NCBI GenBank assembly: GCA_003525525.1
Contig: DQED01000176.1
Span: 1-12,504, forward strand
Length of the DNA stretch: 12,504 bases
Source: Desulfovibrio sp.
Lineage (GTDB): Bacteria; Desulfobacterota; Desulfovibrionia; Desulfovibrionales; Desulfovibrionaceae
Reading direction: 5' to 3'
The notes below the pieces were generated by a model. It made no database searches and was not told the origin of the DNA. It saw only the letters and a program-made list of their open reading frames with translations. The translations under genes were made by a program, and so were the position numbers. Shown here one piece after another: positions 1-6,335 of the stretch (the stretch's first letter is position 1; every line of letters starts with the position of its first letter).

Positions 1-204
1 GGCTGGAAGAGCGTGTACGGCCACCTGCGTTCCGCTTCGGTCAAGGCCGGGGACGCGGTCACGGCTGGCGAAAAAATTGCAGAGGTCGGCAGTACGGGGC
101 GTTCCACCGGGCCGCATCTGCACTTCGAACTGCGCCGCGACGGCGAGACGGTGGACCCCAAAGCCATGCTGGCCGCCTCGGGATTGTTGGAAGGAACGAC
201 GTAA
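1..204 (+). CDS. M23 (LytM-type) peptidoglycan peptidase, C-terminal fragment
   Basis: This is the 3' end of a gene whose start lies before the window; the frame is open from base 1. The 67 residues visible are the end of a LytM/M23 metallopeptidase domain. They contain YGHL, then a turn-rich stretch (VKAGDAVTAGEKIAEVGSTG), then GPHLHFEL, whose HxH supplies the second histidine pair of the zinc site in this family, followed by VDPKAML. The first zinc ligands are outside the window, so intactness cannot be judged. M23 enzymes cut peptide cross-bridges in peptidoglycan. The next genes are flgN, flgK and flgL, and an M23 or FlgJ-like peptidase commonly sits here in Desulfovibrio, so a role in letting the flagellar rod through the wall is a reasonable inference. 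The stop is 33 bp before flgN. The family call is firm; the flagellar role is inferred. Confidence 0.88.
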   Translation, partial: GWKSVYGHLRSASVKAGDAVTAGEKIAEVGSTGRSTGPHLHFELRRDGETVDPKAMLAASGLLEGTT

Positions 205-237
205 CATGCGGTGTTTTTTGGGAAACGGAGGACGGCC

Positions 238-714
238 ATGATCAGGGAAATCCTAGCCAACCTGGAGCGCCAGTTGCGGGCCGTCATTTTGCTGCGCGAT
301 CTGCTTGAGGAAGAATTTGCCCAGCTCGCCGTGCGCGACCCCGGGACCGTGGCCACCCTCGAATTTTCCATCCAGGAGCTGCTGCGCCAGCTCGGCGGGG
401 AACGCCGCAGCCTGCATGCCCTGTATGCGGCCATGGACCCCGCCGCCAGGCGATTGGCCGACGTGGTCGGACGCTTTTCCGCCGCGGACGCGGCCCGGGC
501 CGGGGAACTGCACGCGGCCATCGACGCCGCCGAGCAACAGGGAGCAAAGCAGGCCAACCGCAACTACGCCATGGCGCTCGGGCTTTACGATGTGGCCAGG
601 AGCGGCCTGGACAACCTGCGGGCGCTGCTTGTGCCCAAAAAGGGCGTCTATGGGGCCAGGGGGCGCATGGCCGCCGCCCATAGCGGACCGAGCATCCTGA
701 ACGGGAGGTTGTGA
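238..714 (+). CDS. flgN: FlgN flagellar export chaperone
   Basis: This is a 158-residue, almost wholly helical and charged protein without signal peptide or membrane segment. That fits FlgN, the cytoplasmic chaperone that keeps FlgK and FlgL unfolded and delivers them to the flagellar export gate. FlgN-like features are the N-terminal helix (LANLERQLRAVILLRDLLEEE) and the late helix with QANRNYAMALGLYDVARSG, followed by a KGVYGARGRM tail. The ATG at 238 is chosen because GGAGGA lies 5 bases before it; an in-frame GTG at 211 has no ribosome site. Its stop overlaps the flgK ATG by one base (TGATG), so the chaperone is translationally coupled to its client. FlgN sequences are weakly conserved, so part of the confidence comes from position. 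Confidence 0.87.
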   Translation: MIREILANLERQLRAVILLRDLLEEEFAQLAVRDPGTVATLEFSIQELLRQLGGERRSLHALYAAMDPAARRLADVVGRFSAADAARAGELHAAIDAAEQQGAKQANRNYAMALGLYDVARSGLDNLRALLVPKKGVYGARGRMAAAHSGPSILNGRL

Positions 715-2825
715 TGTCGAGCTTGAGCTCCGTCCTCTCCATCGGCCGCTCGGCCCTCACCGCGTCCCAGGCGGCGCTCCAGGTCACGGGCAACAACGTC
801 GCCAACGTCGACACCGAGGGCTACAGCAAGCAGTCCGTGGTGTTGCGCGACGGGGCGTACATCACCACCCAGCCCGGCCAGCTCGGCTCGGGCGTGGTGG
901 CCCAGGAAGTGGTGCGTGCCTACGACGCCCTGACCGAATCCCAGTACGTCTCCCAGATTTCGACGCGCGACCGCTGGAAGGCCATGCACAACGGCCTGAC
1001 CTCCATCCAGAGCCTGTTCAACGAATCCAACACGAAAGGGGCCAACGCCGCGCTGTCCAAGTTCTTCGCCGACTGGGGCGACCTGACCACCAACCCCAGC
1101 GCCGCAGCCACGCGCCAGACCATGCTCGAGGATTCGCAGACGCTGTTTAGCATCTACCGCTCCATGTCCGATTCCCTGTCGCAGCAGAAGACGCAGCTCA
1201 ACACCGCCATCGGCGAGGACGTGGACAAGCTCAACCAGCTCGCCAAGGACGTGGCCGACCTCAACCGCAAGATCAACCAGTACCAGATCGACGGGGTGAG
1301 CAACCCCAACAGCCTTTACGACCAGCGCGACGCCAAGGTCGAGGCCATGGCCTCCCTGGTGGACGTCAACGTGGTGGACAACGGCAAGGGCAACTACACC
1401 GTCTACACCAAGTCCGGCCAGACCATCGTGGACGGCACGGTGCCCTTTGATTTCGCCTTCGAACAGGGCAAGACGGTGCGCACGTTAAGCGCCGCGTCCG
1501 TTGCGGCCTCTCCCAACGTCCAGTGCTACAGCGACGGCACGGATTCGAGCGAGTACACCATCCAGGTGCTCTCGGACGGCGCGGCCGGCTCGGGCGCGGC
1601 CACCTTCCGCGCCTCGCTCGACGGCGGCAAGACGTGGCTCAAGGACAAGAACGGCAACGAAGCGGTGTTCGCGGCCAACGGCGAGAACGGCAAGGTGCGC
1701 GTGGGGGATCTGGACGTGTGGTTCGGCACGCTGTCGGACCCGACCGCGGCGACCGACATGCATACCGGCGACACGTTCACCCTGGTCCCCAAGAAGGCCC
1801 TGTACTGGTACACCACGGCCGGCACGCCGGAAAACGTCACGCCCCAGCAGTACCCCGACGGCACGGACAATCCGCGTCGCATCACCGGCGGCGCGCTGGG
1901 CGGGGCCTTTCTGCTGCGCGACGTGCAGCTCGGCGAATACCAGGACTCCCTGGACGCCATGGCCAACTCCATGGTCTGGGAGGTCAACCGCCTGCATTCC
2001 CAGGGCGCGGGTCTGACCAATTTCTCCTCGGTCCAGGGGAGCTATTCCGTCTCCGACACGACCGTCGCCCTGGCCAGCAACGCCTCGGGGCTGCCCTATT
2101 TCGACCGGCTGCAGTCCGGCGCGCTTTCGATGTACGTCTACGACGCCAACGGGAAGCTGGCCAAGGACGCCGGCGGCAATCCCGTCAAGGCCGCCATCGC
2201 CTTCGACCCGGCGACCGGCTCCCTCGACGATCTCGTCACGGCCATCAACAACGCCTTTTCCCCGACCTATCTGACGGCCACGGTGGTCAACAAGCAGCTT
2301 TCCATCACGGGCGCGGGCACCTACACGTTCCAGTTCGGCGAAGACACCACCGGGGTGCTGGCGGCTCTTGGCGTCAACACGCTTTTCACCGGCTCCAATG
2401 CCTCGGACGTCGCCATAAACAGCACCGTGGCCAGCGACGTCAACCGGGTCTGCGCCGGGCATGTCGGCACGGACGGCCTGGCCGCCGCGGGCGACAACAC
2501 CACGGCCACGGCGATCAAGGCCCTGCAGGACAAGGCCATCGATTTCTCGGTGACCGGGCAGGCCACGACGTCCCAGACGCTCGGCGGCTTCTACGACGCC
2601 CTTGTCGGCCGGGTGGGCGCGGACACTTCGGCCGCCTCCTACCAGTCCACCTATCAGTCCTCCCTGGCCGACCAGACCAAGGCGCAGAAGCTGGCCGTTT
2701 CCGGCGTCAGCCTTGACGAGGAGCTGACCAACCTCATCAAGTTCCAGCACTCCTACCAGGCGGCGGCCAAGCTCATCAGCACGGCCAACTCCATGTTCGA
2801 AACGGTCCTGGGGATGAAGAACTAG
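714..2825 (+). CDS. flgK: FlgK, hook-associated protein 1
   Basis: FlgK forms the first ring of the hook-filament junction after export through the flagellar secretion channel. The N-terminus has the canonical FlgK/FlgE-type start (LSIGRSALTASQAALQVTGN then NVANVDTEGYSKQ). The C-terminus has the matching D0 helix (GVSLDEELTNLIKFQHSYQA then AAKLISTANSMFETVLGMKN). At 703 residues it is well above the roughly 550 of enterobacterial FlgK; the excess is in the middle, outward-facing part. Residues about 280-361 carry a beta-rich module with ASLDGGKTW that recurs in FlgL. Residues about 500-570 (SLDDLVTAINNAF, LSITGAGTYTFQFG) resemble flagellin hook IN motifs. The ATG at 714 is chosen over the GTG at 711 because GGGAGG at 703-708 is then 5 bases upstream. 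flgL follows after 17 bp. Confidence 0.97.
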   Translation: MSSLSSVLSIGRSALTASQAALQVTGNNVANVDTEGYSKQSVVLRDGAYITTQPGQLGSGVVAQEVVRAYDALTESQYVSQISTRDRWKAMHNGLTSIQSLFNESNTKGANAALSKFFADWGDLTTNPSAAATRQTMLEDSQTLFSIYRSMSDSLSQQKTQLNTAIGEDVDKLNQLAKDVADLNRKINQYQIDGVSNPNSLYDQRDAKVEAMASLVDVNVVDNGKGNYTVYTKSGQTIVDGTVPFDFAFEQGKTVRTLSAASVAASPNVQCYSDGTDSSEYTIQVLSDGAAGSGAATFRASLDGGKTWLKDKNGNEAVFAANGENGKVRVGDLDVWFGTLSDPTAATDMHTGDTFTLVPKKALYWYTTAGTPENVTPQQYPDGTDNPRRITGGALGGAFLLRDVQLGEYQDSLDAMANSMVWEVNRLHSQGAGLTNFSSVQGSYSVSDTTVALASNASGLPYFDRLQSGALSMYVYDANGKLAKDAGGNPVKAAIAFDPATGSLDDLVTAINNAFSPTYLTATVVNKQLSITGAGTYTFQFGEDTTGVLAALGVNTLFTGSNASDVAINSTVASDVNRVCAGHVGTDGLAAAGDNTTATAIKALQDKAIDFSVTGQATTSQTLGGFYDALVGRVGADTSAASYQSTYQSSLADQTKAQKLAVSGVSLDEELTNLIKFQHSYQAAAKLISTANSMFETVLGMKN

Positions 2826-2842
2826 CCCCGCCGGAGGTTCCC

Positions 2843-4399
2843 ATGGTCATGCGCGTCACCCAGCAAAGCCTCTACGGCACGGTCATCAGGCAAAACAACG
2901 CCTCCCTGGCCAAGCTCATGGACACCAACAACCATGCCTCCACGCAAAAGCGCATCAACGCGCCCTCCGACGATCCCAACGGCGCGGTGCAGGTGCTCAA
3001 CACCCGCATCGATTTGAGCCAGCTCGCCCAGTACGGCCGCAACATCGACGCGGCGCAAGGCTGGCTCACCCAGGCCGACAGCACGCTCTCCTCGGTCAGC
3101 ACGCTGGTCACCACGATCAAGGGCTACGCCGAGCAGGCCGCCACGGGCACCATCACCAAGGAAAACCGCGGGGAAATCGCTTCGGCCGTGCGCCAGTATT
3201 ACGAACAGCTCGTTTCCATGGCCAACACCTCCTACGGGGAGCAGTCCCTTTTCGCCGGCAACAAGACCGACACCGCAGCCTACACCATGGGCCTTGGCCT
3301 CACGAGCAACGACGCGACGTTCGACGCGGCCCTCAAGGATCAGACGGCGCCGGGCTACACCGTCAGCGGGAACACCGATTCCGCCGTCCTGGTGCAGTTC
3401 ACGGACAAGACCGCGCCAGACCAGCCCGCCTTCCGCTACTCCACGGACGGCGGCACGACCTGGCAAACCGGCGCCTACGCCGCGCCCGCGCCCTCGGCCG
3501 ACACCGAGACCCTGGAGATGGGCGGCGTGTCCATGACGCTCTCCCACGCCGCGCTCAACAGCGTCACCGTCAGCACGAAAACCGACGACAGCGCCGGCAC
3601 CTGGCTGTGGATTCGGCCCGCCGCCTACTACCAGGGCAACACGAACGACGACATCGCCGTCACATCGGCCAACAACACCATGACCGCCACGGCGAAGGGC
3701 AGCTTTTCCGGCAACGTCCAGGTGCGCCTCGACGACACCTCGGGCGATCCCTACGTCTATTCCTACAGCACCGACGGCGGCGCGTCCTGGGTGACGGGCA
3801 ACACCTCCGGCGCGGTGGGCGCGAGCGTCACCACGTTGTCCGTCCCGGGCGGCATCCTCTCCCTGGACATGACTTCGGGCACGCCCGCCAACGGCAACCA
3901 GTTCTTCATCCAGCCGAGCACAGCGGACATTTCCATCGGCATTTCCCCCACGGATTCCGTGGTGGTCAACGGCGTGGGCAAGGACATCTTCGGCGGCATG
4001 TACCAGACCACCGCTTCCAACGCCTCGACCAAGTACTATACCGCCGCCACCTTCGACGGCAGCGAGTCCGGCAACCTGATGGAAACCGTGGGCAAGCTGG
4101 TGGGCTATTTGGAAACCAACAACCAGAGCGGCATCCAGAAATGCCTCGACGACCTGACCGCGTCGCAAAACCAGGTGCTCGTGTCGGCGGCGTCGGTGGG
4201 GGCCAAGGAAAACCGGGTGACCTCCACCAAGGACATGGTCACGACCCTGTCCGAAAACTCCACCAAGACCCTGAGCAACGTGGAGGACGCGGACCTGACG
4301 GAGCTGATCACCAAGCTCTCGGAGCAGGAGCTGGCGTACCAGGCCGTGCTCAAGTCCTCGAGCATGGTCATGAACCTGTCCCTGGTCAGCTACATTTAG
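2843..4399 (+). CDS. flgL: FlgL, hook-associated protein 3
   Basis: FlgL is the second junction ring, between FlgK and the flagellin filament. The N-terminus is flagellin-like (MRVTQQSLYGTVIRQNNASL, then KRINAPSDDPNGAVQVLNTR) and so is the C-terminus (VEDADLTELITKLSEQELAY then QAVLKSSSMVMNLSLVSYI). The helical ends flank a large beta-rich centre. At 518 residues it is some 200 longer than the E. coli protein. The excess includes two copies of one module, residues about 171-261 and 284-360, marked by YSTDGGTTW and YSTDGGASW. The first ATG (2843) is taken because CGGAGG ends 5 bases upstream; the ATG at 2849, giving MRVTQQ, is a possible alternative. It lies in the flgN-flgK-flgL operon. Confidence 0.96.
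   Translation: MVMRVTQQSLYGTVIRQNNASLAKLMDTNNHASTQKRINAPSDDPNGAVQVLNTRIDLSQLAQYGRNIDAAQGWLTQADSTLSSVSTLVTTIKGYAEQAATGTITKENRGEIASAVRQYYEQLVSMANTSYGEQSLFAGNKTDTAAYTMGLGLTSNDATFDAALKDQTAPGYTVSGNTDSAVLVQFTDKTAPDQPAFRYSTDGGTTWQTGAYAAPAPSADTETLEMGGVSMTLSHAALNSVTVSTKTDDSAGTWLWIRPAAYYQGNTNDDIAVTSANNTMTATAKGSFSGNVQVRLDDTSGDPYVYSYSTDGGASWVTGNTSGAVGASVTTLSVPGGILSLDMTSGTPANGNQFFIQPSTADISIGISPTDSVVVNGVGKDIFGGMYQTTASNASTKYYTAATFDGSESGNLMETVGKLVGYLETNNQSGIQKCLDDLTASQNQVLVSAASVGAKENRVTSTKDMVTTLSENSTKTLSNVEDADLTELITKLSEQELAYQAVLKSSSMVMNLSLVSYI
3353..3922 (+). repeat. Tandem YSTDGG..W modules inside flgL
   Basis: Two related protein modules are encoded at 3353-3625 and 3692-3922. Both run: short beta stretch, VQF/VQVRL, YSTDGGxxW (3437-3463 and 3764-3790), a Ser/Thr/Ala linker, GGVSMTL or GGILSLDM, and a closing WIRPAA or FIQPST. 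The motif-to-motif distance is 109 codons. The similarity is clear in protein but not obvious in DNA, so the duplication is old. A third relative lies in flgK at 1551-1796. Confidence 0.7.
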
Positions 4400-4519
4400 T
4401 CGTCCGGCAGCGCTTCCCCCCGTTGACAAGGGGCGGGCGCGCCGCGTACAGGACGGCATAACAAGGCGCGAAGACGAAGTTTTTCTCGCCTGCAACCGAA
4501 AGTGGGGGCGCGGGCGTCC
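4400..4519 (+). promoter_or_regulatory. flgL-csrA intergenic leader with structured GGA site and weak promoter candidate
   Basis: This 120-bp gap holds no gene. A perfect TTGACA lies at 4423-4428, but the best -10 at an allowed spacing (TACAGG, 4447-4452, spacing 18) is poor, so a sigma-70 promoter is only possible. Further on, GCCG (4441-4444) can pair with CGGC (4454-4457) to display GTACAGGA in the loop, near the CsrA-binding consensus ACARGGA but one base short. An outer CGCGCC/GGCGCG pair (4438-4443 with 4465-4470) could enclose it, and five T follow at 4480-4484. The csrA ATG has only a weak ribosome site (GGGGG at 4504-4508). Confidence 0.35.
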
Positions 4520-4759
4520 ATGCTCATTTTGACCCGACGGCCTGGCGAGAGCCTGCACCTCGGCGATCACATCAAGATCACGGTCCTGGGCGTCCAGGGC
4601 AAGCAGATCAAGATCGGCCTCGAAGTGCCGGACGACATGCAGGTGTATCGCGAAGAGGTGTACCTCCGGGTGCTCGAGCAGAACCGGCAGGCGCTTTGCG
4701 CCATGGAATCCGATGTCCTGGCGGCGGCGAAGTTATGGCCAAAAAAGACGAACGAATAG
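4520..4759 (+). CDS. csrA: CsrA carbon storage / translational regulator
   Basis: CsrA is an RNA-binding dimer that blocks translation by binding GGA motifs near ribosome sites; in flagellate bacteria with FliW it represses flagellin synthesis. The protein is 79 residues. It starts with the canonical [16 protein letters not shown], contains [16 protein letters not shown] and ends the core with VYREEVY. The RNA-contact residues Leu4, Arg6 and Arg44 are present. It extends about 18 residues beyond the 61-residue E. coli form; a longer C-terminal helix is typical of CsrA that is controlled by FliW. The ATG at 4520 is chosen from this N-terminus although its ribosome site is poor; the upstream in-frame GTG (4502) adds residues not seen in the family. 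Its end overlaps fliW by 25 bases. Confidence 0.97.
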   Translation: MLILTRRPGESLHLGDHIKITVLGVQGKQIKIGLEVPDDMQVYREEVYLRVLEQNRQALCAMESDVLAAAKLWPKKTNE

Positions 4760-5187
4760 TGGAAACGCGGCTCGGGACCATGACCCTGCCCGAGGAGCGC
4801 GTGCTGACGTTTCCCCGCGGCCTGATCGGGTTCATGGGGTATCGGGAGTTCACGCTCATCCAGTTGCGCGAGGAGTCCCCGTTCCTCGTGCTGCAAAGCC
4901 TCGACGATCCCAAGCTCGGGCTGCTCGTCGCCGATCCCTATTCCTTCATGACCGACTACGAAGTGGTCATCGGCGAGGCCGACCGTCGGCTGCTCGACAT
5001 CGAAACGCGGGAACAGGCGCTGGTCCTCGTCACCGTGACCATTCCGCAAGGCATGCCCGAGCGCACCACCCTCAACCTGAGCGGCCCCATCGTCATCAAC
5101 AACGTGGCTCGCATCGGACTCCAGATCCCCCAGACCGACTCCCGTTACCCGGCCCATTACACGCCGGGCATGACCGGCCGCAAATAG
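4735..5187 (+). CDS. fliW: FliW flagellar assembly factor, CsrA antagonist
   Basis: FliW is a small beta-barrel protein that binds either flagellin or CsrA. When flagellin is exported, freed FliW inhibits CsrA allosterically and flagellin translation resumes. This 150-residue protein has the family landmarks: [52 protein letters not shown], then [20 protein letters not shown] followed by VINN. The start at 4735 ([10 protein letters not shown]) lies inside csrA in another frame, so the two genes overlap by 25 bases and are probably translationally coupled. The site before it (GGCGGCGAAG) is weak, consistent with dependence on ribosomes finishing csrA. An upstream in-frame ATG at 4696 would add a non-family extension. 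The gene ends convergently to flgM. Confidence 0.95.
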   Translation: MAKKDERIVETRLGTMTLPEERVLTFPRGLIGFMGYREFTLIQLREESPFLVLQSLDDPKLGLLVADPYSFMTDYEVVIGEADRRLLDIETREQALVLVTVTIPQGMPERTTLNLSGPIVINNVARIGLQIPQTDSRYPAHYTPGMTGRK

Positions 5188-5190
5188 GAA

Positions 5191-5221
5191 GCGCCTTCCG
5201 CCCCTTTCGGGGGGAAGGCGC
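5191..5221 (+). terminator. Strong GC hairpin after fliW
   Basis: GCGCCTTCC (5191-5199) pairs with GGAAGGCGC (5213-5221), and CCCC (5201-5204) with GGGG (5209-5212), leaving one bulged G and a TTTC loop. It begins three bases after the fliW stop. No T-run follows on the plus strand, so it is not a textbook intrinsic terminator, but its position between converging genes suggests transcript end formation or 3' protection. Confidence 0.55.
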
Positions 5222-5228
5222 CTTGGAA

Positions 5229-5253
5229 ACGCGTCGCCCTGTCCGTGACGCGT
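5229..5253. repeat. Inverted repeat in the fliW-flgM convergent gap
   Basis: ACGCGTC (5229-5235) and GACGCGT (5247-5253) form a 7-bp perfect stem with an 11-base loop, extendable by two inner pairs. It stands 7 bases after the fliW hairpin and 99 bases from the flgM stop. The remaining gap to 5352 is GC-rich with no recognisable gene. Its function is unknown; it may help terminate one or both transcripts. Confidence 0.35.
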
Positions 5254-5352
5254 GGGGCGGATGCACGCCCATGTCGCTATTTTCCGTCGCCCGCTTCGGC
5301 GCGCGTGTCCGCGTGCGGGCCGTTGCTGCGTATCCTGCCGTCTCCCGGCGGC

Positions 5353-5670
5353 CTAGCCGAACAACTCCGAGTCCATGGTGAGCATTTTCTCGGCGATCTT
5401 GCGCGAGTCGGGCTGGTAGGTTCCGGCCTCGACCTGCGCCTTGAGTTCGGCCACCCGGTCGGAGCGCGTGTCCGGGGCGTCCTTGGCCGTGGTCGCGGCC
5501 AGGGAGACGAGCCGGGCGTCGCCGGAGAGCGTGACCTTGTCCGCGCCGGAAGCGCCGGACGCCTCGCCTCCGTCCGTGCGCGAAATCGAGGAGGTTTCGC
5601 CCGAGCCGCCGCGCTTGACCCGGTTTTGGCCGTAGCCCTGATTGATTCCGAATATTGTCTTGATGTCCAT
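5353..5670 (-). CDS. flgM: FlgM, anti-sigma-28 factor
   Basis: FlgM holds the flagellar sigma factor FliA inactive until the hook is complete, then is exported through it. This 105-residue protein starts MDIKTIFGINQGYG. It has a disordered Gly/Ser-rich first half and then the conserved C-terminal part: DKVTLSGDARLVSLAATTAK, SDRVAELKAQVEAGTYQPDS and RKIAEKML, which binds the sigma factor in the family. The ATG at 5670 is chosen because GGGAGGGGG lies 5 bases before it; an ATG at 5688 would place this ribosome site inside the gene. It lies on the opposite strand to the flagellar operon and converges with fliW. A sigma-28-type promoter lies directly upstream (5703-5730), so FliA probably drives synthesis of its own inhibitor. 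Confidence 0.95.
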   Translation of the reverse strand: MDIKTIFGINQGYGQNRVKRGGSGETSSISRTDGGEASGASGADKVTLSGDARLVSLAATTAKDAPDTRSDRVAELKAQVEAGTYQPDSRKIAEKMLTMDSELFG

Positions 5671-5702
5671 GGCTACCCCCTCCCGCATTCTTCATATAAG
5701 AC

Positions 5703-5730
5703 GTATCGGCAGCGGGGGGACCGAAATTTA
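5703..5730 (-). promoter_or_regulatory. Sigma-28 (FliA) promoter directly upstream of flgM
   Basis: On the minus strand TAAA (5730-5727) is followed by 16 bases and GCCGATAC (5710-5703). The FliA consensus is TAAA-N15-GCCGATAA, so seven of eight -10 bases match and the spacing is one base long. The TAAA is made from the TAA stop of the upstream gene plus one base. Initiation near 5696 would give a leader of about 25 bases containing the flgM ribosome site. Confidence 0.65.
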
Positions 5731-6147
5731 GAGCATGGTTTCGTCGACTTTCTCCAGGGCCAGCTCCCACAGGCGCCTGAAAACCGCCGTCTTGAATTCT
5801 CCCGTGATCTCCTGCGGGCCGTCCGCGCCGTCCGTGCGGAAAATCTGCATCTCCTGTTCTTCCGGCGGGTAGGCGAACACGAGGGGGAACCCCAGTTCCT
5901 CTTCCAGGTCCGCCTTGATGTCCTCGACCACCGGCGTGTCCGATCCGGTCACGATGCAGTTTTCGACGATCTCGGCCGCCACCCGGCCCACGAGTTCCCG
6001 GCGTTTGGCCTCCCGGGAAATCCTGACCTCGTCCTCGGCCCCGACGGCCGCCAGGGAGCGGCGGTAGCGGGCCAGTCGCCTGGCCGTGGTCACCTGCCGT
6101 CCGTAGGTGCGCAACATGGCGCGGACCTGGTAGGGGATCGCGGTCAA
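5728..6147 (-). CDS. DVU0524-type FlgM-associated protein, function unknown
   Basis: This is a 139-residue soluble, highly charged protein of the kind found next to flgM in Desulfovibrio (DVU0524 in D. vulgaris, from memory). An N-terminal basic stretch (YQVRAMLRTYGRQ, ARRLARYRRSL) is followed by helical segments (SREAKRRELVGRVAAEIVEN, EDIKADLEEELGF) and a C-terminal helix (RRLWELALEKVDETML). I see no enzyme motif, signal peptide or membrane span. The start is a TTG at 6147, chosen because AGAAGGAG lies 9 bases upstream and the leader from the sigma-28 promoter is short; the next ATG (residue 11) has no good ribosome site and would cut into the YQVRxxLRTYGRQ region. flgM follows after 57 bp. 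Co-expression under FliA suggests a part in the flagellar checkpoint, but its biochemical role is not known to me. Confidence 0.82.
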   Translation of the reverse strand: MTAIPYQVRAMLRTYGRQVTTARRLARYRRSLAAVGAEDEVRISREAKRRELVGRVAAEIVENCIVTGSDTPVVEDIKADLEEELGFPLVFAYPPEEQEMQIFRTDGADGPQEITGEFKTAVFRRLWELALEKVDETML

Positions 6148-6172
6148 GGCGTATATCTCCTTCTCACGGTGC

Positions 6173-6199
6173 TTATCGGTCAGGACGGTTCCACCTTTA
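6173..6199 (-). promoter_or_regulatory. Sigma-28 (FliA) promoter of the DVU0524-type gene and flgM
   Basis: On the minus strand TAAA (6199-6196), exactly 15 bases, then ACCGATAA (6180-6173): seven of eight -10 bases and perfect spacing against TAAA-N15-GCCGATAA. Initiation near 6166 puts the ribosome site AGAAGGAG (6164-6157) almost at the 5' end, and the TTG start at 6147 about 20 bases in. Confidence 0.82.
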
Positions 6200-6253
6200 G
6201 AGGCATCGGCGAAAAAAATCCATGCCCGTCGTCGGGGCGGCCCGGCGACTTTC

Positions 6254-6282
6254 TTGTGTCGTCCGTGCCTTTGCCGTATAAG
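6254..6282 (+). promoter_or_regulatory. Sigma-70 promoter for nadK
   Basis: TTGTGT (6254-6259), a 17-base spacer and TATAAG (6277-6282; five of six to TATAAT) point toward nadK. Predicted initiation near 6289 leaves a leader of about 46 bases that starts in a 7-bp hairpin, CCCTTCC (6284-6290) with GGAAGGG (6301-6307). It is divergent from the sigma-28 promoter at 6173-6199. Confidence 0.6.
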
Positions 6283-6335
6283 GCCCTTCCTCCCCGGACC
6301 GGAAGGGGATAAACCCGAAAAAACGGAAACCGGGC

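Noticed and set aside
4423..4462. TTGACA with CATAAC as a sigma-70 promoter for csrA
   Set aside because: The spacing is 28 bases, far outside the usable range. Only the weaker TACAGG alternative remains.
2822..4570. A 582-codon minus-strand open frame
   Set aside because: Antisense to flgL and the start of csrA; composition is biased and no motif is present.
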